Positions 30,508 through 41,351 are shown, numbered from the stretch's first letter. The stretch: 64,000 nucleotides of DNA from Arthrobacter burdickii (GCF_030433645.1 NZ_JAROCG010000001.1:2666001-2730000), one strand, 5' to 3'. Program-made: numbers and translations. The notes: a model not told the origin generated them from the sequence alone.

Positions 30508-31165
30508 GGAGCACCTCCAGCAGTTCCTCGGCGGATTGCACGACGGCGGACGCCCCCGCGTCCTCCAGCTCCCCGGGAGCGGCGAACCCCCATGCGACGC
30601 CGATGCAGGACAGGCCGTTGGCGAGAGCGCCCTCAACGTCGTGCCGGCGGTCACCGACCATCACCGCCCGACCAGGAACCGCCCCGTCGGCGTGCCGCCC
30701 GTGGTGTTCCAGTGCCGCCCGGATGATGGGCTCCTTGCCGCCGACCGCCGCTGCTTCGTCCCGCGGGGAGCCGTGCACCGACGCGAAGAGGTGCCGCAGG
30801 CCCTGCGCCTCGAGGAGCTCCTCGGCGAGCCATTCCGGCTTCTGGGTCGCGACGGCGACCACCGCTCCCTCTGCGGCGAGGGCCTCCACGCAGCGGGCGA
30901 CACCCGGGTAGGGGCGGCTCTGCGCCATGCCGGTCGAGACGTACCCCGCCCGATAGGTGGCCATCACCTCCTGCACACGCGCTGCCGGCACGCCACCCAG
31001 CGCGGTGAGGGAATGTACGAGGGGAGGTCCGACCATGGCCTGCAGGGCGTCGTCGTCGGGCACGGGCAGGCCGTGGCTGCGCAGCGCCGAACTGATGCCT
31101 CCGGTGATGGCCCCCGCGGGGTCGACGAGCGTCCCGTCGAGGTCGAAGAGTATCAGTGCATGCAT
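30494..31165 (-). CDS. HAD-family hydrolase, phosphoglycolate phosphatase-like
   Basis: A 223-residue phosphatase of HAD subfamily IA. Motif I is LILFDLDGTLVDP at the N-terminus with both catalytic Asps. Motif II is VAVATQKPEW, the Lys lies near GGKEPIIRAAL, and motif IV is AVMVGDRRHDVEGALANG. The helical cap sits between motifs I and II. This fits Gph-type phosphoglycolate phosphatases, but family members vary widely in substrate. It overlaps the downstream PlsC-type gene and follows the uvrA hairpin. Confidence 0.9.
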   Translation of the reverse strand: MHALILFDLDGTLVDPAGAITGGISSALRSHGLPVPDDDALQAMVGPPLVHSLTALGGVPAARVQEVMATYRAGYVSTGMAQSRPYPGVARCVEALAAEGAVVAVATQKPEWLAEELLEAQGLRHLFASVHGSPRDEAAAVGGKEPIIRAALEHHGRHADGAVPGRAVMVGDRRHDVEGALANGLSCIGVAWGFAAPGELEDAGASAVVQSAEELLEVLRGGL

Positions 31166-31193
31166 ATTCGCCACCGGGCAAGCTTGCCATAGC

Positions 31194-31230
31194 ACCGGGG
31201 AGGGCATGCATTCCGCATGCCCTCCCCGGT
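31194..31230 (-). terminator. Strong hairpin after uvrA
   Basis: A perfect 16-bp stem (31194-31209 with 31215-31230) with a five-base loop sits 36 bases beyond the uvrA stop and just before the HAD gene. No T-run follows, but the position suits a terminator. Confidence 0.75.
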
Positions 31231-31266
31231 ATATCCACGACGCCATGTCCCCGACGCCGCAGGGAG

Positions 31267-34176
<2,910 letters not shown>

Positions 34177-34201
34177 CAGACAACTGTAGGTGAAAAAGAG
34201 T

Positions 34202-34217
34202 TCGAAGACATGTTCGA
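34202..34217 (-). promoter_or_regulatory. Probable LexA (SOS) box upstream of uvrA
   Basis: TCGAAGACATGTTCGA matches the actinobacterial/Bacillus SOS consensus TCGAACRNRYGTTCGA with one mismatch (G for C in the left half). It lies 26-41 bases before the uvrA start. Outer bases extend the dyad (AGAGTT...AACTCT with two extra bases). uvrA is a classic SOS gene, so the position fits. Confidence 0.7.
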
Positions 34218-34261
34218 ACAACTCTTGTCCCGCGCCGTTCTGGCGCCTCCGGCGCGGCCGT

Positions 34262-34639
34262 TCACGCTCGGCGCAATGCCGCCCTCACAATGGCCACCGC
34301 GTCGCTCTCCGACAGCCCCGCGGAGCGCACGACGCCCGCGAACACGTCCGCGGCGTCGGCCACCCGGCCTCGGGCGTCGTCGCCCCCTGCCGTGATCACG
34401 GTCCCTGCCCGTCCCCGGGTCTCCACGACGCCGGCCTGCTCGAGTTCCCGGTAGGCGCGCGCCACGGTGTTGGTGGCGATGCCGAGGTGTGCTGCGAGCG
34501 CGCGTACAGGCGGCAACCGGGTCCCGACGGACGCCCTGCCCGAGTTGGCGGCAGCCAGGATGGCCTGCTTGATCTGCTCGAAGGGCGGCGCCGTACTCGT
34601 GGGGTCCAGCTTCAGCCAGCGGGGGATGTCCTGCTCCAC
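34262..34639 (-). CDS. GntR-family regulator, short YtrA-type
   Basis: A 125-residue regulator with an N-terminal winged helix ([22 protein letters not shown], then [39 protein letters not shown]) and only a short helical C-terminus. This is typical of the YtrA subgroup, which often represses ABC transporter operons. No transporter is adjacent, so its target is unknown. GTG 34639 has GGAAGGA six bases upstream; the ATG at 34690 has no such site. It diverges from the interrupted MBL-fold gene. Confidence 0.88.
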   Translation of the reverse strand: MEQDIPRWLKLDPTSTAPPFEQIKQAILAAANSGRASVGTRLPPVRALAAHLGIATNTVARAYRELEQAGVVETRGRAGTVITAGGDDARGRVADAADVFAGVVRSAGLSESDAVAIVRAALRRA

Positions 34640-34742
34640 GCCCGTCCTTCCATGCTCGGCGACAGGCCCGGCGGCCGTCTCTTCCTGCACCCTACCGCCG
34701 TCGGAGCCGGCGCCTGCCGCTTCCAGGCGAGGGCGCCCTGCC

Positions 34743-34748
34743 TACACT
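34743..34748 (+). promoter_or_regulatory. Original leaderless-type -10 box (TACACT) of the interrupted MBL gene
   Basis: TACACT is followed by six bases and ATG 34755. It now drives only the orphaned 5' stub and whatever the transcript runs into inside the island. Confidence 0.5.
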
Positions 34749-34754
34749 GGGCAC

Positions 34755-34829
34755 ATGCTGAACCTCGCCGACGTGACCATCCGCAGCATCTCGGTCTCCG
34801 AGATGGGGAACAAGGAACGCCAAATGTAG
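34755..34829 (+). pseudogene. Orphaned 5' stub of the MBL-fold hydrolase gene
   Basis: The 24-codon frame MLNLADVTIRSISVSEM is followed by seven foreign codons and a stop. Its first part is clearly homologous to the N-terminus of the intact MBL gene at 38124 (ADLPEATIRYIQVSEM). The matching DNA ends inside the shared GGTCTCCGAGATGG repeat. I read it as the native start of the host gene, cut off when the island inserted. Confidence 0.8.
34793..34813 (+). repeat. attL-like repeat at the left island boundary
   Basis: GGTCTCCGAGATGG (34793-34806), then GG and AACAA. The same 14 bases followed by AC and AACAA occur at 38168-38188, giving 19 of 21 identical positions. Host-type coding sequence lies to the left and island sequence to the right. 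Confidence 0.75.
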
Positions 34830-34838
34830 CTTGCTCTT

Positions 34839-35865
34839 ATGAGTACCGAGCGAGCAGCGATCTACGTACGACGGTGCCAAACCTCAGAGGGCACCATCTT
34901 CCCTGAGCTACGGGAGAAGAACGTACGAAGCTTCATCGAGAAGCAGGGATGGACCCCGCAGAGGTCTACTGAGATATCGATATCTTAGGCCGCACGATGG
35001 ACACCCGCCCCGGTCTGCTGGACCTGAAAAAGGACTACGAAGCAGGCCGGTTTGAGCTAGCCGTAGCGGATGACTACAGCCGCTTCAGCCGCGACATGGC
35101 AGACGGTGCCAGCATCATCGGCTCCATGGAAGTAGCCACCTTCCGCGAGGGCATCCCTGACCCTGAGGATGACTTCTCCCCTCTGCTCTTCATGCTCCTC
35201 TCCCACAAGTTCAGCAGGGATACGGGTAAGCGCTGGAATGCCACTCACGCTCACCGCATTGCCCGGCGCCTACCGCCTAACGGCGTGAAGCAGTTTGGCT
35301 ACGACAAGCTCCCCGATGGCTCCTACGTCATCAACCCCGAGAAAGCCGAGGCACTACGGCACCTGTACTCCGAGTACACCCGAGGCGTAGGGGCCATCAA
35401 GCTCGTGCAGTGGCTAGCCGAGCAGGGCATTACCAGCGTCCGAGGTACCGCCTTCACCACTCAGACCCTGTTCAAACTCCTTGATAAGCCGTTCGCTGCC
35501 GGGTACTTCGTATGGGCCGAGAAAGAGTACAAGGGCGCACATGAGCCGATCCTCACGGAAGGTCAGTGGGCCGCCTACAAGGATGCAAGGAACAACCGCA
35601 AGCTGAACCAAGCTCCCCGCAATCCGGGGTGGTGGCTTGCTGGTATCGCCAAATGCGGACGGTGTGGAGGCAACCTTGTCAGCACGACTATCAAGGGCAA
35701 GCAGTCCGTGAACTGCTCCACGTATAACAACAAGGGCAAAGCCACTTGTGCAGGAGTGTTCCGCAAGAGGGCAACCGTGGACTTCCAAGTACAGATGTAC
35801 CTCGTCTCCCACGAGGAGCAGTTTGCAGACGCAATGCCTACCGATGACGCCGCATATGGAAGAGC
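34839..35865 (+). pseudogene. Large serine integrase, inactivated
   Basis: Frame 1 (34839-34987) encodes a resolvase-type N-terminus, RAAIYVRRCQTSEGT. The catalytic Ser expected in the Y-x-R-x-S motif is Cys (codon TGC). The frame then ends at a TAG. Homology continues in another frame, AEVY-stop-DIDILGRTMDTRPG, so there is about a one-base deletion near 34956 plus an in-frame TGA at 34970. From 34997 the frame gives the rest of the catalytic domain (VADDYSRFSRDMADG), the recombinase domain (RRLPPNGVKQFGYDK) and the zinc ribbon (KCGRCGGNL...C...C). Similarity fades after about 35865, so the C-terminal coiled-coil part is missing or deleted. Confidence 0.85.
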
Positions 35866-36183
35866 ATCTAAGGTGCGATCAGCCTCCGCAGATTCTCAGC
35901 ATCACCGTTCATTAAACTCATGCACCTCTAATCTCAGTCTCATGCTGCGGTGTTCACTCCGAAACTATGGAGCACCTGGTACATCCTCACGGTCTACACT
36001 CTTTTCCAGTCAGGAGAATTTCGAGGTCAACATACACACCACAATGGCAAGTTATAGCCGACACAAGCCCATAGCACAGGGTACCCCACACATTGGTACC
36101 AAGGCTCTAACCGAATCGAGTGGCGCAAGGTGTTGCACCTTATTCAAGCCCCACACACGGCGATAACCGCCTAGAATAGCCTA
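35866..36183. other. Non-coding remnant between the integrase relic and the RES gene
   Basis: About 320 bp. The integrase frame stays open until 36166, but its translation (Ser/Thr/His-rich, no recognisable motif) does not look like a real C-terminus. It is probably decayed sequence from a larger ancestor. It ends with the promoter of the RES gene. Confidence 0.5.
36172..36177 (+). promoter_or_regulatory. Leaderless-type -10 box (TAGAAT) for the RES gene
   Basis: TAGAAT is followed by six bases and ATG 36184, the same spacing as at many host genes, although this DNA is of foreign composition. Confidence 0.5.
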
Positions 36184-37205
36184 ATGACCTCGATCGACGA
36201 CTTCGAACCTCGGATTTTAGCTGAACTTGCGCAGCATGCGAAAGGTTTACCTGAGCCGATAGAATCAACTCTAGGCCTCCCGTCAGACTATTACTACCTC
36301 GGCGCCAGAAAAAGAGACGCGCCTACCAGCCAATTGGAGAACAAGGACCCCTCTGAATTACCACCACCTCGCGGCAAGATCGTATCTACACCTCAACAGT
36401 ATCTGCACATCTGAATATTGATGAACTGCGGAAGTCTATTCGGTCTTACCATAAGTCAACTCGTAAAGAATTGACGAGGTCGGAAGTGAGACGTGAAATA
36501 TACCGCGTGTTGCGGGCTCCTCAACTGTCTTCCATTGTGATTCCGTTCCGTCACTCGTCTTTCGACGCAGGACTAGATCTATATCGCGCACGAACGATAT
36601 CAGCTTTAGATCAAATTAAGACTCTGTCTGACGTTTGGACTGCGCCTCCGAGCTCAATAGGCGCAGGACGTCTCAATGGTGTTGGTGAGCCGCTCCTTTA
36701 CACTGCATCTAATGCAATGACTGCAGCTTTCGAAATTCAAGCACAGCCGGGAAACCTTGTAGCTATGACGCAGTTCCGAACTGCCAGTCGTGTGCTTGCT
36801 CTGGATCTTGCTGCTGATATAACCGTCAAAGGGCTGACGATGGCAGAGCAAAAAAAGCTCAGTATGATTATGAGCTTTTTAGAGGGTATATTCTCGCAAG
36901 CAAACCCGACGAATAACGGTTCCCGATACATCGCTCCAGACCTTATCGCGAAGGAAATATTCAATCCTTTTCCAGATTTGTTCACAGGATGGCGCTACAA
37001 AGCGATTGCAGACACCAGGGGTCTCCCATGGACCGTTAATCTTGCTTTGAAGAGTGTGCCTGCGAAAGACCTTCTGGAACACGTCCGCACGGATATAGTT
37101 GAAATAGATCCCAACGATGGAATCAACGGTCGTCACAGGATCATTGTTTCTCTCATCTTGGCACCAAACCGAGTCGATCTGGTTTCGCCGGACGCTGGAA
37201 ATTAA
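36184..37205 (+). pseudogene. RES-domain toxin-like gene broken by a frameshift
   Basis: The first frame (36184-36414, 76 codons) and a second frame (open from 36357 to 37205) join into one protein of about 340 residues if a single-base shift near 36378 is corrected. The second frame carries the RES pattern: YRAR (first Arg), GAGRLNGVGEPLLYTASNAMTAAFEI (second Arg, Tyr and Glu), then GWRYKAIADTRG...VNLAL. RES proteins of toxin systems degrade NAD. The Ser expected in the third block appears to be Ala here, which would also harm activity, but my alignment is by eye. The N-terminal part may be an accessory domain; I do not recognise it. Confidence 0.7.
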
Positions 37206-37221
37206 AGGGGAAGGAGTTGTC

Positions 37222-37464
37222 GTGGCGCATGAGGCGAGAGCTCACTATTCTGAGAAGTCCGAGTCGTCTTCAAAATGGTCGCCGTCGTGGTGGGGTGCTC
37301 GGTATAGCGGTCGCGTACCAGTGATCCGGATGATTGGATGCTCGCTCGTGTTCAGAAGCTCCTCAGCGGCTCGTAACCTGAGCAAGGCCGGTCCCGCACT
37401 ACCCCGAATCACTGTCTCCCATTGGCCCGAAGCGGGAACGGCCTTTGTCGTCGTTAGGCTGTAA
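37222..37464 (+). CDS. 80-residue protein of unknown function in the island
   Basis: GTG 37222 is preceded by AAGGAG at a spacing of five, the best Shine-Dalgarno in the island, 16 bases after the RES stop. The product is Ser/Arg-rich with no recognised motif. By position it could be an antitoxin or immunity partner of the RES protein, but nothing in its sequence shows this. It could also be a chance frame. Its end overlaps the promoter of the next gene. Confidence 0.45.
   Translation: MAHEARAHYSEKSESSSKWSPSWWGARYSGRVPVIRMIGCSLVFRSSSAARNLSKAGPALPRITVSHWPEAGTAFVVVRL
37455..37460 (+). promoter_or_regulatory. Leaderless-type -10 box (TAGGCT) for the island membrane protein
   Basis: TAGGCT is followed by six bases and ATG 37467. 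Confidence 0.5.
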
Positions 37465-37466
37465 GT

Positions 37467-38114
37467 ATGCCCCCGGAGATTGCAATCGCCACCATAGCGG
37501 CAGGGTCAGCCCTTGCTGGAAGCTTGCTGGCCGTCCTTGTAGGACTCATAACGGCGAACATAAGCCGCCGAACGGTACTTGAGGATAGAACGGCAGCCAC
37601 TGAAGCGGATGCGCAGCGGTGGGAGTTGGCTCAAAAGGCAGAGTACGAAACTTGGTTGCGGAACAAGAAGCAAGAAGTGATCACCGATTTCCTACGATCC
37701 GCGGATCGCGTGTTCTCCATTGCCAAGGCTATGAACTCGGCCAACCCTCGGAGACAACGACCAGCAGGCGACCGCGAGGGCATCGATGCCCTAAACGCTG
37801 TTAGCGTGGAAGTACTCGCTCTGCTAGCCCTAAACTCTGTCGCCGCTGATGCAGCGCAAGACATGATGCTCAAGCTAGGGCCGCTTCTACTCTTCTTAGA
37901 AGAGAATCCCGGTCGCCTCACCGAGCCACTCAATCAGGAGTTCCAAGTGGTGATGGGCGAGTACATGTCGAGTCAAGGCGTCTTCATTGCCATGGCACGG
38001 CTCGACCTCGGTATATCTCAGTCGGACAAATCAATCGAGGACCAACGGCAGTTGGCGGCACTTTTCGCTGAGGTTTTGAAAAGCAGAAGCAACGCAACCG
38101 AGGCCGCTGGGTAG
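37467..38114 (+). CDS. Small membrane protein with a coiled-coil region, function unknown
   Basis: A 215-residue protein. Residues about 5-31 form one hydrophobic helix (IAIATIAAGSALAGSLLAVLVG). A charged, probably coiled-coil stretch follows (residues 35-75, rich in Glu, Arg and Ala), then helical segments without known motifs. It resembles small hypothetical membrane-anchored proteins often found in actinobacterial accessory DNA. The frame is intact although its neighbours are broken. It may be cargo that gives the island a benefit, but no function can be assigned. Confidence 0.75.
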   Translation: MPPEIAIATIAAGSALAGSLLAVLVGLITANISRRTVLEDRTAATEADAQRWELAQKAEYETWLRNKKQEVITDFLRSADRVFSIAKAMNSANPRRQRPAGDREGIDALNAVSVEVLALLALNSVAADAAQDMMLKLGPLLLFLEENPGRLTEPLNQEFQVVMGEYMSSQGVFIAMARLDLGISQSDKSIEDQRQLAALFAEVLKSRSNATEAAG

Positions 38115-38117
38115 GCT
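38112..38117 (+). promoter_or_regulatory. Island-borne leaderless-type -10 box (TAGGCT) driving the chimeric MBL gene
   Basis: TAGGCT is followed by six bases and ATG 38124. It lies just inside the island's right end and replaces the native TACACT box now stranded at 34743. Confidence 0.55.
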
Positions 38118-38123
38118 GAGGGC

Positions 38124-38768
38124 ATGATGCTTGCAGACCTTCCAGAGGCAACAATTCGCTACATTCAGGTCTCCGAGATGGACAACAACGTGTACCTGCT
38201 GACCTCGAAGTCGAGCGGCGCCCAGGTGCTCATCGACGCCGCCGACGACGCGCACGCCATCCTCGAACTGCTCGCGGACGCGCAGGAGGACACGGACGCC
38301 GAGGCCCGGGTGGCGCTCATCGTCACGACGCACGCGCACTGGGACCATGTGAGGGCGCTGGCCGAGGTGAAGGAGGCGACGGGAGCTCGGACCGCTGCCG
38401 GTGCGGACGACGTCGCGGACATCGCCGTGCCCACGGACGTCCCGCTGCGGCACGGCGACGTGGGATCCTTCGAGGGATTCGACCTCGAGGTTATCCACCT
38501 GCGGGGCCACACGCCGGGGTCCGTGGCACTCCTCTACCGCGATCCCGCCGGCCCGGCGCACCTGTTCACGGGCGACTCGCTGTTCCCCGGCGGCGTCGGC
38601 AACACGCAGGGCGACCCGGAGCGCTTCGCCTCGCTCTTCGAGGACGTCTCCACCCGCATCTTCGACTACCTTCCGGACGATACGGTCGTCCATCCGGGGC
38701 ACGGGAAGGGCACGACGCTCGGCGCGGAACGCGGCTCCCTCGAGGAATGGAAGCAGCGCGGCTGGTAG
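38124..38768 (+). CDS. MBL-fold metallo-hydrolase with an island-derived N-terminus
   Basis: A 214-residue metallo-beta-lactamase-fold hydrolase of the glyoxalase II-like group. Metal ligands are THAHWDHV (HxHxDH, residues 70-75), the His in LRGHTPGS, the Asp in FTGDSLFPGG and the His in VVHPGHGKGT. Its substrate is unknown. The first 19 codons and the promoter come from the island (right repeat at 38168-38188); the rest is host. The frame is uninterrupted, so the chimera should be made. ATG 38124 fits leaderless spacing; ATG 38127 is next to it. Confidence 0.9.
   Translation: MMLADLPEATIRYIQVSEMDNNVYLLTSKSSGAQVLIDAADDAHAILELLADAQEDTDAEARVALIVTTHAHWDHVRALAEVKEATGARTAAGADDVADIAVPTDVPLRHGDVGSFEGFDLEVIHLRGHTPGSVALLYRDPAGPAHLFTGDSLFPGGVGNTQGDPERFASLFEDVSTRIFDYLPDDTVVHPGHGKGTTLGAERGSLEEWKQRGW
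38168..38188 (+). repeat. attR-like repeat at the right island boundary
   Basis: GGTCTCCGAGATGG (38168-38181), then AC and AACAA. It lies inside codons 15-22 of the MBL gene, exactly where host-type sequence resumes. Confidence 0.75.
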
Positions 38769-38792
38769 CGAAGGGGGCACCGGTGCCACGGG

Positions 38793-38798
38793 TAGGCT
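38793..38798 (+). promoter_or_regulatory. -10 box (TAGGCT) close to the helicase start
   Basis: TAGGCT is followed by nine bases and ATG 38808. It is slightly longer than the 6-7 spacing seen elsewhere but would still give a leaderless or near-leaderless message. Confidence 0.4.
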
Positions 38799-38807
38799 GA
38801 AGAGACC

Positions 38808-41351
38808 ATGAGGATCCAAGAGCACCTGCCCCGGCACGACGACGGCCACCTTCCAGCGGACGCGGTCTACGAGGCGTTCACCGGCTGGGCGACGGCGCGG
38901 GGGCTTGCTCTCTATCCCGCGCAGGACGAGGCGGCGATGGAGCTCGTCTCGGGCAACAACGTCATCCTCGCGACGCCGACGGGGTCGGGCAAGTCGCTCG
39001 TGGCCATCGCGGCGCACCTGAAGTCGTTTTCCGAGGGCCGCACCAGCTACTACACCGCCCCCATCAAGGCGCTCGTGTCCGAGAAGTTCTTCGCGCTCTG
39101 CGACATCTTCGGTCCCGAGAACGTCGGCATGATCACAGGCGACTCGGGGGTCAACCAGGATGCGCCGATCATCTGCTGCACGGCCGAGATCCTCGCGAAC
39201 CTCGCCCTGCGGGAGGGTGCGGACGCCGATGTCGACACCGTGGTGATGGACGAGTTCCACTTCTACTCCGATCCGCAGCGGGGCTGGGCGTGGCAGGTAC
39301 CGCTGCTCGAGCTGCCACAGGCGCAGTTCCTGCTGATGTCCGCGACGCTGGGCGACGTCACGCGCTTCGAGAAGGACCTGACCGAACGCACCGGCCGTCC
39401 CACCGCCACGGTCACGTCCGTCGAGCGTCCCATCCCGCTGCACTACTACTACGTCGAGACGCCCGTGCAGGAATCCCTCGAGGAGCTGCTCTCCACGCGG
39501 CAGGCCCCGGTGTACGTGGTGCACTTCAGCCAGGCCGAGGCCATCGAGCGGGCGCAGAACCTGATGAGCGTCAACATCTGCACGCGCGAGGAGAAGGACC
39601 GCATCGCCGAACTCATCGCGGCGTTCCGGTTCTCCTCCGGCTTCGGGAAGACCCTCAACCGGCTGGTCCGCCACGGCATCGGCGTGCACCACGCCGGGAT
39701 GCTGCCGAAGTACCGGCGCCTCGTCGAGCAGCTCGCGCAGGCCGGCCTCCTGAAGGTCATCTGCGGCACGGACACCCTGGGTGTCGGGATCAACGTGCCG
39801 ATCCGGACCGTCCTGCTCACGGCGCTGAGCAAGTACGACGGCGTGCGGACGCGGCTGCTCAATGCGCGCGAGTTCCATCAGATCTCCGGCCGTGCCGGCC
39901 GGGCAGGCTATGACACCGCGGGCACCGTCGTCGTCCAGGCGCCCGAGCACGTCGTCGAGAACACCAAGGCCATGGCGAAGGCCGTGTCCAAGTTCGGGGA
40001 CGACCAGAAGAAGCTGCGGCAGGTGGTGCGGAAGAAGCCCCCGCAGGGCTTCGTCTCGTGGGGCAAGCCCACCTATGACCGGCTGGTGGAGAGCATCCCC
40101 GATCCCCTGACGTCCTCGTTCTCGGTCAGCCATTCGATGCTGCTGAACCTGCTCGAGCGCCCGGGCGATCCCTTCAAGGCCGTCAAGCGGCTGCTGACCG
40201 AGAACCACGAGACGCGCGCCTCGCAGCTGCGCCTGATGCGACGCGCGATCGGCATCTACCGCGAGCTGGTCACGGCCGGCATCGTGGAGAAGCTGCCCGA
40301 ACCGGAGCCGGACGGCCGGCAGGTGCGGCTCAAGGTGCACCTGCAGGCCAACTTCGCCCTCAACCAGCCCCTGTCGCCGTTCGCCCTCGCCAGCCTGGAA
40401 CTCCTCGACCCCGAGGCCCCGGGCTACGCCCTGGACGTGGTGTCGGTCATCGAGGCGACGCTCGAGAAGCCCCGCCAGGTCCTGAACGCCCAGGAGAAGA
40501 AGGCCCGCGGGGAAGCCGTTGCGGCCATGAAGGCGGAGGGGATCGACTACGACGCCCGCATGGCGCGCCTGGAGGAGGTCAGCTACCCGAAGCCGCTGGA
40601 GGAACTGCTGCAGCAGGCCTTCGACGTGTACCGCTCGTCGGCTCCGTGGCTCGGTGACTTCGAACTCGCCCCGAAGTCCGTGGTCCGGGACATGTACGAG
40701 CGGGCGATGAGTTTCGGCGAGTACGTGGCTTTCTACGCCCTCACGCGGTCGGAGGGCATCCTGCTGCGCTATCTCGCCGACTGCTACAAGGCCCTCCGCC
40801 ACACCGTGCCGGTCGAGGCCCTCCGCGAGGACCTCAGCGACATCCTGGAATGGCTCGGCGAACTCGTCCGCCAGGTCGACAGCAGCCTCCTCGACGAATG
40901 GACCCAGCTCGCCGCCGGGATAGCGCCCGGCGTCGCGGTCGACACCGTCGACCTGCCCGAGGAGCCACCGTCGGTGACGTCCAACGAGCGGGCCTTCCGC
41001 GTCATGGTGCGCAACGAGATGTTCCAGCGGGTGAAGCTGTTCGCCGACGAGCAGGACGAGGCACTCGGTGCACTCGATGCCGACTCGGGCTGGACCGCGG
41101 AGCGCTGGGCCGACGCGATGGACGGGTACTTCGGGGACTACGAGGACATCGACGACGGCCCAGACGCGCGCGGCCCCAACCTGCTCCTCATCACGAAGGC
41201 CCCCGGCGCGTGGAAGGTACGGCAGATCCTCAAGGACCCGGAGGGCAACGGGGACTGGGGCATCAACGCCGAGATCGACCTCGCCGCGTCCGACGAGGCA
41301 GGGAGCCCGGTCGTCCGGATCCTCGGCGTCGGAGCACCGGTCGCAGCCTGA
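38808..41351 (+). CDS. Ski2-like DEAD/DEAH-box helicase (DUF3516 C-terminus)
   Basis: An 847-residue superfamily 2 helicase. Motif I is ATPTGSGKS (about residue 47), motif II is DEFH, motif III SATLG, motif V TLGVGINVPI and motif VI QISGRAGRAG. The C-terminal half is the DUF3516 region found in actinobacterial homologues, related to Ski2/Mtr4-type RNA helicases. An RNA-processing or repair role is inferred from the family only. It starts 40 bp after the MBL gene but has its own TAGGCT box. Confidence 0.9.
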   Translation: MRIQEHLPRHDDGHLPADAVYEAFTGWATARGLALYPAQDEAAMELVSGNNVILATPTGSGKSLVAIAAHLKSFSEGRTSYYTAPIKALVSEKFFALCDIFGPENVGMITGDSGVNQDAPIICCTAEILANLALREGADADVDTVVMDEFHFYSDPQRGWAWQVPLLELPQAQFLLMSATLGDVTRFEKDLTERTGRPTATVTSVERPIPLHYYYVETPVQESLEELLSTRQAPVYVVHFSQAEAIERAQNLMSVNICTREEKDRIAELIAAFRFSSGFGKTLNRLVRHGIGVHHAGMLPKYRRLVEQLAQAGLLKVICGTDTLGVGINVPIRTVLLTALSKYDGVRTRLLNAREFHQISGRAGRAGYDTAGTVVVQAPEHVVENTKAMAKAVSKFGDDQKKLRQVVRKKPPQGFVSWGKPTYDRLVESIPDPLTSSFSVSHSMLLNLLERPGDPFKAVKRLLTENHETRASQLRLMRRAIGIYRELVTAGIVEKLPEPEPDGRQVRLKVHLQANFALNQPLSPFALASLELLDPEAPGYALDVVSVIEATLEKPRQVLNAQEKKARGEAVAAMKAEGIDYDARMARLEEVSYPKPLEELLQQAFDVYRSSAPWLGDFELAPKSVVRDMYERAMSFGEYVAFYALTRSEGILLRYLADCYKALRHTVPVEALREDLSDILEWLGELVRQVDSSLLDEWTQLAAGIAPGVAVDTVDLPEEPPSVTSNERAFRVMVRNEMFQRVKLFADEQDEALGALDADSGWTAERWADAMDGYFGDYEDIDDGPDARGPNLLLITKAPGAWKVRQILKDPEGNGDWGINAEIDLAASDEAGSPVVRILGVGAPVAA

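Larger units (their letters stand above)
34793..38181. mobile_element. 3.4-kb decayed integrative island in the MBL-fold gene
   Basis: Evidence for insertion: a 14-bp direct repeat at both ends; a large serine integrase relic 33 bp inside the left repeat, where such genes lie next to attP; visibly lower GC and more AT-rich codons than the flanks; and a split host gene whose two 5' ends are both present. The expected products of attB x attP recombination are seen exactly: host 5' end plus island at the left, and island-borne 5' end plus host body at the right. Cargo: a frameshifted RES gene, an 80-codon ORF and a membrane protein. With the integrase dead, the island is probably fixed. Confidence 0.75.

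Noticed and set aside
34997..36166. A 389-residue intact recombinase
   Set aside because: The frame lacks the N-terminal catalytic part, which lies in another frame with a Cys in place of the nucleophile, and its C-terminal 100 residues are not recombinase-like. It is a relic.
37117..37464. A longer 115-residue version of the island's small ORF
   Set aside because: The upstream part lies inside the RES frame and has no ribosome-binding site. GTG 37222 has a good one.
37222..37464. Proven antitoxin for the RES gene
   Set aside because: Only position supports this. The sequence has no antitoxin motif, so I list it as unknown.
38124..38768. MBL-fold gene as a pseudogene
   Set aside because: Although its native start was cut off, the island supplies a new promoter and an in-frame start, and all metal ligands are present.
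38031..40802. A 923-codon frame antisense to the helicase and MBL genes
   Set aside because: Antisense shadow with biased composition. The helicase and MBL motifs on the forward strand are complete.
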